A stretch of DNA of 64,000 nt. Origin: UBA8337 sp937907245 (lineage in GTDB: Bacteria; Pseudomonadota; Alphaproteobacteria; RS24). Of the stretch, positions 26,344 to 36,215 are shown piece by piece. The notes under the pieces are model-generated. The model was not told where the DNA came from. It searched no databases and was given only the letters and a program-made list of their open reading frames with translations. How positions within the stretch are numbered: position 1 is the stretch's first letter; the number at the start of each line of letters is the position of its first letter. Made by a program: the position numbers and the translations under genes. The stretch is taken from positions 248,001 through 312,000 of the forward strand of contig OZ244774.1 in NCBI GenBank assembly GCA_965219485.1, in the 5' to 3' direction.

Positions 26344-27600
26344 ATGGCACGTATTGTAATGAAATTTGGCGGTACTTCTGTGGGCGATGTAGATCGCATT
26401 CGCAATGTGGCCGCGCATGTCAAACGTGAAGTGGATGCGGGTCATCAGGTTGCGGTCGTTGTCTCGGCCATGTCTGGGGAGACAAATCGACTGGTTGGTT
26501 TGGCGCGCGATGTCGCACGCCTGCATGATGCGCGCGAATATGATGTCGTGGTCTCGGCTGGCGAACAAGTTAGTGTGGGTCTATTGGCGATGGCTTTGCA
26601 AGATATTGGGGTGGCAGCGCGCAGCTGGCTTGGCTGGCAAATTAGCGTGCAAACGTCTGATGTGCATGGAGCCGCCCGCATTGAAGCGATTGAGCCGGAA
26701 GAAATGGAAGCCCAATTTGGCGAAGGCCGCGTGGCGGTTATCGCAGGGTTTCAAGGGGTCTCCAGCGCCAACCGCATTACCACTTTAGGGCGCGGTGGGT
26801 CTGACACCAGCGCGGTGGCCATTGCAGCGGCCCTAAAAGCCGACAGATGTGATATCTATACAGACGTCGATGGCGTTTACACAACCGATCCGCGTATGGT
26901 GCCTGCGGCCAAGAAAATGGACCGCGTGTCTTACGAGGAAATGCTTGAAATGGCGTCGCTAGGTGCCAAAGTATTACAGACCCGCTCGGTAGAGCTGGCC
27001 ATGGCGCATAATGTGCGCTTGCAAGTGCGCTCGAGTTTCGATGCGCCAGAGGCAAGTGCTAATGGAAACGATATTGTCGGCACATTGATTTGCGATGAGG
27101 ATGAGATTATGGAAACCGAGATTGTTAGTGGCATTGCTTATGCCCGCAATGAAGCCAAAGTAACTCTGCGCGAAGTGGCCGACCGGCCTGGCATTGCAGC
27201 GAGCATTTTTGGGCCGTTGGCCGATGCCGCGGTGAACGTAGATATGATTGTGCAAAACATGTCGGCGGATGGCAAAACAACCGATGTGACTTTTACGGTT
27301 TCGCAAGATGAATTGGAACGCACTTTGGGGGTTCTCAAAAGCGCGACCACGGATTTAACATTTGCTGATTTGCAAGCCGCGCCCGATATGGCAAAAATTT
27401 CTATCGTCGGCGTGGGTATGCGAAGCCATGCAGGGGTTGCGCAAAAAATGTTCCAAGTGCTGGCTGAAAAAGGCATCAACATTCACGTCATTTCCACGTC
27501 TGAGATTAAAGTTTCGGTGTTGATTGATGTCGACTATGTGGAATTGGCCGTGCGGGCTCTGCACGCCGCTTATGGTCTTGATGACGATCTTGCCGGTTAA
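26344..27600 (+). CDS. lysC: aspartate kinase
   Basis: First step of the aspartate family pathway (Lys, Thr, Met, diaminopimelate). 418 residues from ATG 26344, giving the canonical MARIVMKFGGTSVGD. An ATG at 26329 has GGAA close by and would add five residues. The kinase domain contains GRGGSDTSAVAIAAAL. Two ACT domains at about 265-400 suggest feedback control by lysine and/or threonine. Confidence 0.96.
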   Translation: MARIVMKFGGTSVGDVDRIRNVAAHVKREVDAGHQVAVVVSAMSGETNRLVGLARDVARLHDAREYDVVVSAGEQVSVGLLAMALQDIGVAARSWLGWQISVQTSDVHGAARIEAIEPEEMEAQFGEGRVAVIAGFQGVSSANRITTLGRGGSDTSAVAIAAALKADRCDIYTDVDGVYTTDPRMVPAAKKMDRVSYEEMLEMASLGAKVLQTRSVELAMAHNVRLQVRSSFDAPEASANGNDIVGTLICDEDEIMETEIVSGIAYARNEAKVTLREVADRPGIAASIFGPLADAAVNVDMIVQNMSADGKTTDVTFTVSQDELERTLGVLKSATTDLTFADLQAAPDMAKISIVGVGMRSHAGVAQKMFQVLAEKGINIHVISTSEIKVSVLIDVDYVELAVRALHAAYGLDDDLAG

Positions 27601-27640
27601 CTAGCCCGCTTTTTAGCGAGCGAAACGAGAGGGCAATCCT

Positions 27641-29893
27641 ATGCCTCTATCGAGTGAAGGCCCTAGATTATTGTTGCGACGCTTGCGCCAGCTCATGGCG
27701 GAGAGCGGCGATGATCAAGCTCGCCTCGATAAAATTGTTGCGCTCATCGCCACCAGCATGAACGCCGCCGTGTGTTCGGTCTATTTGGGGCGCGGCGTGA
27801 ATACTTTCGTCTTGGCCGCCACCGAAGGCCTAAACCAAGACGCCGTCAATAAAACCATATTACATGTCGGTGAAGGTCTGGTTGGCGATATCGCCCAACA
27901 CAAGCGCCCATTGAATTTAGCCGATGCAACGGCCCACCCCCGCTTTGCCTATCGGCCAGAGACGGGAGAGGATCCGTATAAATCTTTCGTCGGCGTGCCA
28001 ATTTTACGCCGTGGCGATGTGCGCGGTATTCTGGTGGTACAAAACACCACGCAGCGCGATTTTTTAAATGCTGAGGTTGAAGCCCTGCAGACGGTGGCTA
28101 TGGTCTTGTCTGAAATGCTATCTGCGCTGGGACAAGAGGGTGCCCAAGAAGAAACGTCGCAGAACCTGTCGCGTGTGTTCGCAGGGCGTGGGCTTACCGA
28201 AGGGCTGGCAATGGGGCACGTGGTGTTGCATGAGCCGCGCGTAGAAGTTACCAAACTCATCAGCGATGACCCCGAAGAAGAAGCCAAGCGTTTGGAAGCC
28301 GCGGTCTATCAATTGCGCCGCAATGTCGACGAGATGCTGGACAAAGATGACGTGAGCCATGATGGCGAGCATATGGCGGTACTGGAAGCCTATCGGATGT
28401 TTGCCAATGATCGGGGCTGGTTGCGCCGTATTCATACAGCTGTGCAGACAGGCCTCACGGCGGAAGCCGCGGTAGAGCGGGTCAATAATGGTATGCGGGC
28501 GCGCCTTGGCGGCCAAAGAGACGCTTATTTGCGTGAGCGTTTGCACGATTTTGAAGATCTATCGAACCGGTTGTTGCGCATTTTATCGGGGCGGGCGCAA
28601 TTGGCCTCGGAAGATAAATTACCTCGCGATGCTATCCTTTTGGCGCGCACCATGGGGCCGGCTGAATTGCTGGATTATGATCGCAGAAAACTGCGCGGGC
28701 TTGTGTTGGAAGACGGGGCGCTTGGCGCGCATGTCTCGATTGTGGCGCGGGCTTTAAACATTCCGATGTTGGGCGATGTGCGCGGCATTGTAGATGCGGC
28801 GCGCGATGGCCAAGAGATTATTGTTGATGTCGATCAAAATGAGGTTCACCTCAATCCGGCCAGCGATATTGTTGAGGCTTACTCCAACCGAGCGCGCCTA
28901 CGGGCCCGGCGGATGCAGCGCTATGCGCGGATTAAACATTTGCCTGCCGAAACCAAAGATGGCGTTAAAATTCGGCTCGATAAAAATGCGGGTCTGATGG
29001 TGGATGTTGAAAATTTGACCGACAGTGGGGCTGAAAATATTGGCCTGTTCCGCACGGAATTACAGTTCATGGTCTCGGCCACTATGCCGCGCGCCGATGA
29101 GCAAGAAGTGATGTATCGCAAAGTGCTAGATAGCGTCGGCGAGCGCGATGTGGTGTTTCGTACGCTGGATGTCGGTGGCGATAAAGTGCTGCCTTATCTG
29201 CGCACCAGCGTTGAAGAAAACCCGGCGATGGGGTGGCGCGCAACGCGCATGGCGCTGGATCGGCCTGGCCTGGTGCGGGTGCAAATGCGCGCGCTTTTAC
29301 GCGCTGCGGCGGGGCGTAAATTGTCAATTATGTTTCCGCTGGTCACCACGTTAGAAGAGTTTCGTGCCACGCGGGCTTTATTAGATATGGAGAAAGCTCG
29401 TTTGGAGAGTTTTGGACATGTTGTGCCCGCAAGCCTAGAGGTGGGGACTATGTTGGAAGTGCCCGCGCTTGTATGGGAATTGGATCAACTATTGCCGGAG
29501 CTGGATTTTCTGTCGGTCGGCACCAATGATTTAATGCAATTCTTTTTTGCGGCCGACCGTGGCAATCCACAAACCAGCCATCGCTATGATTTTTTATCTC
29601 TGCCGTCTTTGCGCTTACTGGCGCAGATACGAAATATATGCGCGAGCCATAATGTCCCCGTGTCGATTTGCGGAGAGCTGGGTGGGCGCCCCCTAGAAGC
29701 CATGGCGCTTTTAGGACTTGGCTATGAGCGCTTCTCTTTGCCGTCTGCCTCTATCGGTCCGGTGAAGCGAATGATACGCTCTGCCAGTCAGGCAAAATTA
29801 CAAGCGGCTCTGTCCAATTTGCTGCAGGAAGCGCCAGCCAATATGCGCGAAGCCATGCAGCAAATCGCAGATGCGCAAGGGGTTAAGTTGTGA
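27641..29893 (+). CDS. ptsP: phosphoenolpyruvate-protein phosphotransferase PtsP (EI-Ntr)
   Basis: Enzyme I of the nitrogen-related phosphotransfer system, passing phosphate from PEP to NPr and EIIA-Ntr. 750 residues. The N-terminal GAF domain (about 25-160) senses small molecules, known to be glutamine/2-oxoglutarate in relatives. The phospho-acceptor His364 is in LGAHVSIVARALNIP. The C-terminal PEP-binding barrel has TNDLMQFFFAADR and the catalytic Cys in SICGELGG. No sugar PTS genes are nearby, so the role is regulatory. Confidence 0.95.
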   Translation: MPLSSEGPRLLLRRLRQLMAESGDDQARLDKIVALIATSMNAAVCSVYLGRGVNTFVLAATEGLNQDAVNKTILHVGEGLVGDIAQHKRPLNLADATAHPRFAYRPETGEDPYKSFVGVPILRRGDVRGILVVQNTTQRDFLNAEVEALQTVAMVLSEMLSALGQEGAQEETSQNLSRVFAGRGLTEGLAMGHVVLHEPRVEVTKLISDDPEEEAKRLEAAVYQLRRNVDEMLDKDDVSHDGEHMAVLEAYRMFANDRGWLRRIHTAVQTGLTAEAAVERVNNGMRARLGGQRDAYLRERLHDFEDLSNRLLRILSGRAQLASEDKLPRDAILLARTMGPAELLDYDRRKLRGLVLEDGALGAHVSIVARALNIPMLGDVRGIVDAARDGQEIIVDVDQNEVHLNPASDIVEAYSNRARLRARRMQRYARIKHLPAETKDGVKIRLDKNAGLMVDVENLTDSGAENIGLFRTELQFMVSATMPRADEQEVMYRKVLDSVGERDVVFRTLDVGGDKVLPYLRTSVEENPAMGWRATRMALDRPGLVRVQMRALLRAAAGRKLSIMFPLVTTLEEFRATRALLDMEKARLESFGHVVPASLEVGTMLEVPALVWELDQLLPELDFLSVGTNDLMQFFFAADRGNPQTSHRYDFLSLPSLRLLAQIRNICASHNVPVSICGELGGRPLEAMALLGLGYERFSLPSASIGPVKRMIRSASQAKLQAALSNLLQEAPANMREAMQQIADAQGVKL

Positions 29894-29927
29894 TAATAAA
29901 CAAGTCCACGAAAGAAGGGGCAGGCGA

Positions 29928-30812
29928 ATGGCCGATACAGAGACAAATATGGAAGCAGTAAATATTGGTGTAAATTTACGACAAGCGCGCGAAGCGCGGG
30001 GCTTGAGCATTGAGGATGTTTCTTCGGTTCTTAAAATTCGGGGTGACCATCTTAAGGCCTTGGAAAATGATGATTTTGATGAGCTGCCAGCGAGCGTCTA
30101 TGCGATTGGCTTCATTCGAACCTATGCCACGTATCTAGGCTTAAACGCAGGCGAATTAACCAATCGCTATAAAGCGGCGGTAGCTGTTCATAGTTTGGAA
30201 GATGAGCCTTACGACCCGCAAGCCGAGCGCGAGCAAGTCTCTCTTGCCGTCAAAAGCGCGATTGGCGTGGTTGCAGTGTTTGTGATGTATATTCTCTGGC
30301 TCATCGCGGGCGGGGCCACGGGGCCCGAACCCGTAGCGGCACCCAATCGGGCACCGGAAATAAGCAGCGCAAAAAAGACGCTATCTGCCGAGGCGCAAAA
30401 GCCAAAGGTGAGGGTAGCCGCGAAACCTCAAGCAGCGAAACCCCAACCAGCAAGACCCAAAACGCCTAAAGCTGTGGCCCCCGTGCCAGACCCACTTCGC
30501 ACGCCTGTGATTGTGGAACCCATCGCTGCATTGGATGCCGAGACGACCCCGGGTAAAATTGAAATTCGTGCGGTTCGCAGAACCTGGTTGCGGATTGAAA
30601 ACACAGACGGGCAAGTGTTGCTGTCGAGTATTGTGACCGAGGGGGATAGTTTCGAGCTGTCGGAAGAAGCCCCTTATACGCTTGCCACCCGAGATGCGGG
30701 CGCGCTGAAATATGTGGTGGATGGCGAAACCGTCGGCTCGGTAGGGCGACGCAGCCAAATTTTGACCGCGCGCCAAATCGACCGTAGTTCTATTTTAACC
30801 CTAAAACCTTAG
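29928..30812 (+). CDS. RodZ-like helix-turn-helix membrane protein (DUF4115)
   Basis: 294 residues from ATG 29928, preceded by GAAGGGG. A cytoplasmic HTH_25 domain at about 12-82 (LRQAREARGLSIEDVS) is followed by one membrane helix at about 110-127 (VVAVFVMYILWLIAGG), a Pro/Ala/Lys-rich linker, and a C-terminal beta DUF4115 domain at about 215-294. This is the architecture of RodZ, the MreB-linked cell-shape protein. Its place directly before ispG is common. Confidence 0.87.
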   Translation: MADTETNMEAVNIGVNLRQAREARGLSIEDVSSVLKIRGDHLKALENDDFDELPASVYAIGFIRTYATYLGLNAGELTNRYKAAVAVHSLEDEPYDPQAEREQVSLAVKSAIGVVAVFVMYILWLIAGGATGPEPVAAPNRAPEISSAKKTLSAEAQKPKVRVAAKPQAAKPQPARPKTPKAVAPVPDPLRTPVIVEPIAALDAETTPGKIEIRAVRRTWLRIENTDGQVLLSSIVTEGDSFELSEEAPYTLATRDAGALKYVVDGETVGSVGRRSQILTARQIDRSSILTLKP

Positions 30813-30822
30813 CGAGGCCGCA

Positions 30823-31947
30823 ATGCTGCGAGCGTGGCGACATATCGAACGGCGCCCGTCGCGCCAGATTATGGTTGGCAATGTGCCAGTCGGCGGCGAC
30901 GCGCCGATTGCCGTGCAGTCGATGACCAATACGCCGACCTCAGATGCCAAAGCTACCATCGCGCAAATTAAGGCCTTGGAAGAAGCTGGTGCCGATATCG
31001 TGCGCGTTTCGTGCCCTGATGAAGCCTCGACGGCAGCTCTGCGCGAAATTGTGGCGGCTGTGTCTGTGCCGATTGTGGCCGACATTCATTTTCATTATAA
31101 GCGCGCCATTGAGGCGGCCGAAGCGGGGGCTGCGTGTTTGCGCATCAACCCCGGCAATATTGGCGATGCGTCGCGCGTTGGCGAAGTTGTGGAAGCCGCG
31201 CGCAAACATAATTGCTCTATTCGAATTGGCGTTAACGCGGGTTCTTTGGAAAAACACCTGCTCGATAAATATGGCGAGCCTTGCCCCGAAGCCATGGTGG
31301 AGAGCGCGCTTTATCACGTCGGTCTGCTCGAAGAGCATGGCTTTCGCGAGTATAAAATCAGCGTCAAAGCGTCGGATATTTTCATGTCGGTGGCGGCCTA
31401 TCAACAATTGGCTGAAGCGGTGGATTGTCCCTTGCATATTGGCATCACGGAGGCCGGAGGTTTGATATCTGGAACCGTGAAATCTTCCATCGGTTTGGGG
31501 TCGCTTTTATGGGCTGGCATTGGCGATACCATTCGGGTGTCGCTTTCGTCTGACCCTGTGGATGAGATAAAAGTCGCATTTGAAATGCTAAAAGGTTTGG
31601 GGCTTCGCCATCGCGGGGTAACGATTATTTCGTGCCCGTCTTGTGCGCGCCAAGGGTTTAACGTTATTGAAACCGTGCGCCAATTAGAAGATCGATTGGC
31701 GCATATTGCCGAGCCCATTACGCTGTCGATTATTGGCTGTGTGGTCAATGGCCCCGGCGAAGCGCGCGAGACCGATATTGGTTTTACGGGCGGGGGCAAT
31801 GATGCGGGCATGGTTTATTTAGCCGGTCGTCCAGATCATAAAAAACCGCATGATGAGATGGTCGACCATTTGGTCGATTTGGTAAAAGACAAGGCGGACG
31901 AAATGGCCACCTTGCGGGCGCGTGATGGCGTAGTTGAGGAGAGTTAA
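30823..31947 (+). CDS. ispG: 4-hydroxy-3-methylbut-2-en-1-yl diphosphate synthase (flavodoxin/ferredoxin)
   Basis: GcpE of the non-mevalonate isoprenoid pathway, a 4Fe-4S enzyme. 374 residues. The cluster ligands are Cys271 and Cys274 (CPSCARQGF) and Cys306 (GCVVNGPGEA), with the conserved Glu313 beside the latter. The TIM-barrel half includes VADIHFHYK and RINPGNIG. Ten nt after the rodZ-like gene and 3 nt before prfA: one operon. Confidence 0.97.
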   Translation: MLRAWRHIERRPSRQIMVGNVPVGGDAPIAVQSMTNTPTSDAKATIAQIKALEEAGADIVRVSCPDEASTAALREIVAAVSVPIVADIHFHYKRAIEAAEAGAACLRINPGNIGDASRVGEVVEAARKHNCSIRIGVNAGSLEKHLLDKYGEPCPEAMVESALYHVGLLEEHGFREYKISVKASDIFMSVAAYQQLAEAVDCPLHIGITEAGGLISGTVKSSIGLGSLLWAGIGDTIRVSLSSDPVDEIKVAFEMLKGLGLRHRGVTIISCPSCARQGFNVIETVRQLEDRLAHIAEPITLSIIGCVVNGPGEARETDIGFTGGGNDAGMVYLAGRPDHKKPHDEMVDHLVDLVKDKADEMATLRARDGVVEES

Positions 31948-31950
31948 TCT

Positions 31951-33015
31951 ATGTTGCCTGTCGAACGACTGGACGCCATTTTGGCGCGGGCGCAAGCCTT
32001 GCAAGACGAGATGAACGGTGAATTACCGCCCGAGAGATTTGTTGCGTTATCGAAAGAATATGCCGAAATAGATCCGCTGGCGACCGCCGTGCGAGCCTAT
32101 CGTGCGACGCTTAGCGAAAGCCAAGACCTGGCCGCTTTGGTGGAAGGCGACGATGCGGAGATGGCGGAATTGGCCGGCCTCGAGCTGGAAGAAGTTCGCG
32201 CCAAATTGCCCGACATGGAAACCGCTTTGGAAGTTTTACTGCTGCCCAAAGATAGCGCCGATGAGTTAAACGTGATCGTGGAAGTGCGCGCTGGAACGGG
32301 CGGCGACGAAGCAGCTTTATTTGCTGGCGATCTATTTCGCATGTACACCCGCTATGCTGATTTGCAGGGCTGGAAGTCTGACATCATCACCCAATCAGAA
32401 GGGGAGATGGGCGGCTATAAAGAAGTGGTTATGGCCATTCGCGGCAAGGGCGTGTTCGCTCGTTTGAAATTTGAAAGCGGCGTGCATCGAGTGCAGCGGG
32501 TTCCTGAAACCGAGAGCAGTGGCCGTATTCACACTTCTGCTGCCACGGTGGCGGTGCTGCCGGAACCTGAAGATGTGGATATTAAAATCGACGAGAAAGA
32601 TTTGCGCGTCGATGTGTTTCGCGCCTCTGGCCCGGGCGGTCAGTCGGTCAATACTACCGATAGCGCGGTGCGTATCATTCACTTGCCCACGGGTATTACC
32701 GTGTCGCAGCAAGATGAAAAATCACAGCATAAAAACCGCGCCAAGGCGATGTTGGTTATGCGCGCCCGCCTGTTTGAAGCCGAACGCCAGCGCGTCGATG
32801 ATGAACGCGCCGCCGACCGCAAAAGCCAAGTCGGGTCGGGCGATCGCTCGGAACGCATTCGTACCTACAACTTCCCGCAAGGCCGCGTCACCGATCACCG
32901 CATCAATGTGACTTTGCACAAGCTGGAAAAAATTCTGGCTGGCGACGGTTTGGATGAAATGTTGGAAGCGCTTATTCGCGAAGACCAAGTGCAGCGCCTC
33001 GCCGCGGTCGACTAG
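31951..33015 (+). CDS. prfA: peptide chain release factor 1
   Basis: Recognises UAA/UAG stop codons. 354 residues. GGQ at 229-231 is the peptidyl-tRNA hydrolysis motif; the codon-recognition tripeptide is PET at 185-187 in place of the PAT of E. coli, within the allowed PxT pattern that marks RF1 over RF2. prmC, which methylates the GGQ glutamine, follows 5 nt downstream. Confidence 0.97.
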   Translation: MLPVERLDAILARAQALQDEMNGELPPERFVALSKEYAEIDPLATAVRAYRATLSESQDLAALVEGDDAEMAELAGLELEEVRAKLPDMETALEVLLLPKDSADELNVIVEVRAGTGGDEAALFAGDLFRMYTRYADLQGWKSDIITQSEGEMGGYKEVVMAIRGKGVFARLKFESGVHRVQRVPETESSGRIHTSAATVAVLPEPEDVDIKIDEKDLRVDVFRASGPGGQSVNTTDSAVRIIHLPTGITVSQQDEKSQHKNRAKAMLVMRARLFEAERQRVDDERAADRKSQVGSGDRSERIRTYNFPQGRVTDHRINVTLHKLEKILAGDGLDEMLEALIREDQVQRLAAVD

Positions 33016-33020
33016 TCTAA

Positions 33021-33896
33021 ATGACCCGTCCCGACATGACGTTGGAACAAGCGCAGCGCGCGCTTTCGGCAGCCTTTAAGGATGCAGGTATAGACACCGC
33101 TCATTTGGATGCCCGCGTATTGCTGGAGGCGGCAACCGGCTTGGAGACGACCCATATAGCGCTCAATCCAGAACGGTTGTTGACCCCCCAAGAAAATGCG
33201 CGACTGCTCACCTATCAAGCGCAGCGATTGGCCTTTAAGCCCGTGTCCAAAATTATTGGGCAGCGAGAGTTTTGGGGACGCGCGTTTCAGGTCAATGAAC
33301 ATGTGCTGGACCCGCGCCCCGATAGTGAAACGCTAATCGAGGCGGCTTTAGCGCATTTGCCAGAGGGCCAAGATTTTCGCTTGCTTGATTTGGGAACGGG
33401 TTCGGGCTGTCTATTGTTGACGCTACTGGCCGAGCGTGCGCAAGGGCAAGGTGTCGGTGTGGATGTAAGTTCGCAGGCCCTAAAGGTGGCCGAGGCGAAC
33501 GCCAAGGCACTAGATGTGCAGTCGCGCGCGTCGTTTTTAAACAGTCATTGGCTCGATAAAGTGGTCGGTCGTTTTGATATGATTGTCTCGAACCCGCCTT
33601 ATATCTCGGATGCTGAGATGGCCGAACTAGACAAAAACGTGCTCGACTATGACCCGCATCTAGCGTTGCATGGCGGCGAAGATGGCTTAGACCCCTATCG
33701 CCTGATTAGCGCGGAAGCGCAAAAATATTTGCGGCCTGAGGGTTGGTTGTTATTTGAAATTGGTCACACTCAAGGCCCGCAAGTGTGCGCGATGATGCGC
33801 CAATCTGGATTTCTGGAAATCTCTGTTTTGCCAGATTTGGCCGCGCGCGATCGGGTTGTGATGGGTCGGGTTGCTGGGGTGAGTGAGAGAAAATAA
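33021..33896 (+). CDS. prmC: release factor glutamine methyltransferase
   Basis: N5-glutamine methyltransferase that modifies the GGQ motif of RF1/RF2. 291 residues, with an N-terminal helical domain, the SAM motif LLDLGTGSGCLLLTLL at about 121-136, and the substrate motif NPPY at 191-194. ATG 33021 is used; ATG 33036 is an alternative. Coupled to prfA. Confidence 0.96.
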   Translation: MTRPDMTLEQAQRALSAAFKDAGIDTAHLDARVLLEAATGLETTHIALNPERLLTPQENARLLTYQAQRLAFKPVSKIIGQREFWGRAFQVNEHVLDPRPDSETLIEAALAHLPEGQDFRLLDLGTGSGCLLLTLLAERAQGQGVGVDVSSQALKVAEANAKALDVQSRASFLNSHWLDKVVGRFDMIVSNPPYISDAEMAELDKNVLDYDPHLALHGGEDGLDPYRLISAEAQKYLRPEGWLLFEIGHTQGPQVCAMMRQSGFLEISVLPDLAARDRVVMGRVAGVSERK

Positions 33897-34108
33897 AAAA
33901 GGGGTTTGCAAAGCCCGTCGTGGCAGGCTAGGTTCCATCTGTCTTTGAGGCCTTGTTTAGAGAAACGGTCTTGGACACCACCCTTTGAATTTCGTTAGCT
34001 CATTTTGGCCTTTTAGAAAATCACTGGTTTTTCCGTCATGGAAATAAATTAATCGCAACGATGGCTTGACCCAAGTTGAGCCCTTTTTTAAGTGATATGG
34101 AATAAAGT

Positions 34109-34687
34109 ATGAAACGGTCTCGAGGACGCGGACGCCGCCAACAGAATTCGGTTAACCGCAGCTATGACAGTAATGGGCCCGATGTTCGGGTGCGCGGCAA
34201 CGCCTCGCAAGTTTACGAAAAATATCAAACATTGGCCCGTGATGCGATGTCGTCCGGGGACCGAGTGATGGCAGAAAACTATCAGCAACATGCGGAGCAT
34301 TATTATCGTATTCTGATGAGCATGCAGCCGGCGCCCAGCGAGGCCAATGGCGACGCAATATCAAATGGCGCCCATAATTCGAACGATGGCGCTGAGGGGC
34401 ATAGGGCTCCAAATGGCAATTCAAATGGTCATTCGGATGGGAATGAAGCCGATGCCGTTGGCGAGCCTTTGGTATTGGTGCGCGATACGGCATCCGATGA
34501 GGATTCTGATGAAAAGCCATCGAAACCTTCGCGCCGCCGGGGGCCATTGCGCAAAAAACGCACGCAAACCCCTGAGGCTCAAGTGTCGGGCGAAGATGTG
34601 GCTGTGGAGGCTGTCGAAGTTATCGCGGAAGCCACGGCTGAGGCTTCTCCTGAGGCTGGAGAAACAAGCACGGCGTCTGCCGAATAA
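34109..34687 (+). CDS. DUF4167 domain-containing protein
   Basis: 192 residues. The N-terminal 70 residues (RGRGRRQQNSVNR, VYEKYQTLARDAMSSGDRV, ENYQQHAEHYYRIL) match DUF4167, an alphaproteobacterial domain of unknown function. The rest is low-complexity: Asn/Gly/His then a Lys/Arg patch (RRRGPLRKKR) and an Ala/Glu tail. The basic start suggests nucleic-acid binding but this is not shown. Placed after prmC as in relatives; a strong terminator follows. The 212-bp gap before it holds no gene. Confidence 0.88.
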   Translation: MKRSRGRGRRQQNSVNRSYDSNGPDVRVRGNASQVYEKYQTLARDAMSSGDRVMAENYQQHAEHYYRILMSMQPAPSEANGDAISNGAHNSNDGAEGHRAPNGNSNGHSDGNEADAVGEPLVLVRDTASDEDSDEKPSKPSRRRGPLRKKRTQTPEAQVSGEDVAVEAVEVIAEATAEASPEAGETSTASAE

Positions 34688-34710
34688 AAGCGCTTTACGG
34701 ATTTAGATTT

Positions 34711-34746
34711 GACCCGCCTGATTTTATCGTGGCGGGTCTTTTTTTG
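34711..34746 (+). terminator. rho-independent terminator after DUF4167 gene
   Basis: GACCCGCC and GGCGGGTC pair perfectly over 8 bp around a 12-nt loop, followed by seven T. Located 24 bp after the stop. Confidence 0.93.
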
Positions 34747-34751
34747 TCTAT

Positions 34752-34785
34752 TTTATGGATTAAGCGCGTTTATGGATTAAGCGCG
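34752..34785. repeat. 17-bp tandem duplication at the 3' end of the M23 gene
   Basis: TTTATGGATTAAGCGCG at 34752-34768 is repeated at 34769-34785. The right copy holds the last codons and stop of the peptidase (minus strand); the left copy lies just beyond the stop. Confidence 0.9.
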
Positions 34786-36215
34786 CTGCTGCGTCTGGGT
34801 AGGGAGCGCAGAGAATTGTTACTGACGGCCAGTCCACTTACTTTTTCGGCGATATCGGCCTTGAGTTGCGAGAGCTGTGTAAGCGCCTGTGCATCCAAAT
34901 TGCGTTGCGGTGGCACGTTGAGTTCGCGCGGGTTAACTGGCTTATTGTAATGCAACACCTCGTAATGCAGATGCGGGCCAGTGGCTAGCCCCGTGCGCCC
35001 CACCGTGCCGATAATTTGCCCTTGGCTCACCCGGCTGCCTTTTTTAAGACGTCGAGCAAAACTATTCATATGCGCGTAAGCGGTTTCATATCCGTTGCGG
35101 TGTTGGATGCGGATGTATTTTCCGTTGTTGCCATAAGTGCCAAGGCGCTGAATGACCCCATCCCCGGCCGCATAAATGGGGGTGCCTTTGGGGGCCGCAA
35201 AATCCAACCCACGGTGCAAGCGCGTATAGCCCAAAATAGGGTGGCGGCGCATGCCGAAGCGAGACGAAAGACGCGCCCCATCGACAGGTGTCTTCATGAG
35301 CAAGCGCTGAACACTTTGGCCTTTGGCGTCAAAATAATTGTGGCTGCCGTCGTCATGTGGCATCCGCCAATAGGCGTAGCGCTTGCCCCGATTGGTCAGC
35401 GCGGCAAAGATGATATCGCCTTCTTGGGCCACTTGATTGTTTTCATCGAACTTGCGCGTATACAGAACTTCCAATTGATCGCCTTCGCGGATATCGCGTT
35501 GAAAGTCGATGGTAAAAGAGAACAGTCGGATAAGCTCAACCACGAGATTGGGCGACATGCCGCCGCTGCGCGCAGCTTCATAGACCGAGCTATTGATAAG
35601 ACTGTCGGCCAAGAAATGGCGGTCGGTTAAAAGGCGGTCGCGCTTGATGGCAGTGAAGCTTTGGTGGTCGGTGCGCCGAACAATGACTTTTTGTTCCGGC
35701 ACGGGAATAAAATCAAAGCCAGCAAAACGCCCTTCGTGTGTGCTCTTGTCTTGTCCGGCCGGCCATTCACGATGGATACGGACGCTCTGCCCGGGTTTTA
35801 GGCCGCGCACATCGTATACGGTGCGCAATTGATCGAGCGCGGCATCGGCCTCCACGGGATTTACTCTGGCGCGCGTAAGCAAAGCCGCGAGCGTGTCTCC
35901 ATTGCCCAGAGCGTCGCTCTCATAGTCTCTTTGCATCGGGGCCAGGGCAATTAGCTCGGCGCTCAATACAGGGTTCGACGGGGCTGGCTTGGCGCTTAAA
36001 TTGGCGCTCGCAATATCGGGCGCTAACATGTCAGACGCCATCCAGCTTATCAGCCCCCCGACAAGCAGTGCGGTGATGGTAAAGCGCAGGCGGGCACGTT
36101 TACGCCTTTGCTGAGCAATTAGGCGTTCCTCTACCGAGCCATAGAAATTGGCCGATCGACGTGGGGTGTCGGCAGCGGTCTCGCTATTTGTTTCTTGTTT
36201 AGATTCCATGGCCAC
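34770..36215 (-). CDS. M23 family metallopeptidase (LytM domain)
   Basis: Murein hydrolase or amidase-activator type protein of 481 residues. One membrane helix at about 44-62 anchors it in the inner membrane; the rest is periplasmic. A LysM/OapA-like middle region is followed by a C-terminal LytM domain with zinc ligands in HRGLDFAAPKGTPI (His, Asp) and HLHYEV (HxH). Both motifs are intact, so catalysis is possible. Alternative starts are ATG 36215 or 36209. Divergent from the rRNA operon. Confidence 0.9.
   Translation of the reverse strand: MAMESKQETNSETAADTPRRSANFYGSVEERLIAQQRRKRARLRFTITALLVGGLISWMASDMLAPDIASANLSAKPAPSNPVLSAELIALAPMQRDYESDALGNGDTLAALLTRARVNPVEADAALDQLRTVYDVRGLKPGQSVRIHREWPAGQDKSTHEGRFAGFDFIPVPEQKVIVRRTDHQSFTAIKRDRLLTDRHFLADSLINSSVYEAARSGGMSPNLVVELIRLFSFTIDFQRDIREGDQLEVLYTRKFDENNQVAQEGDIIFAALTNRGKRYAYWRMPHDDGSHNYFDAKGQSVQRLLMKTPVDGARLSSRFGMRRHPILGYTRLHRGLDFAAPKGTPIYAAGDGVIQRLGTYGNNGKYIRIQHRNGYETAYAHMNSFARRLKKGSRVSQGQIIGTVGRTGLATGPHLHYEVLHYNKPVNPRELNVPPQRNLDAQALTQLSQLKADIAEKVSGLAVSNNSLRSLPRRSSALNP

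Noticed and set aside
33897..33925. Hairpin after prmC as a terminator
   Set aside because: GGGTTT/AAGCCC has only a 3-nt loop, a wobble pair and no T run.
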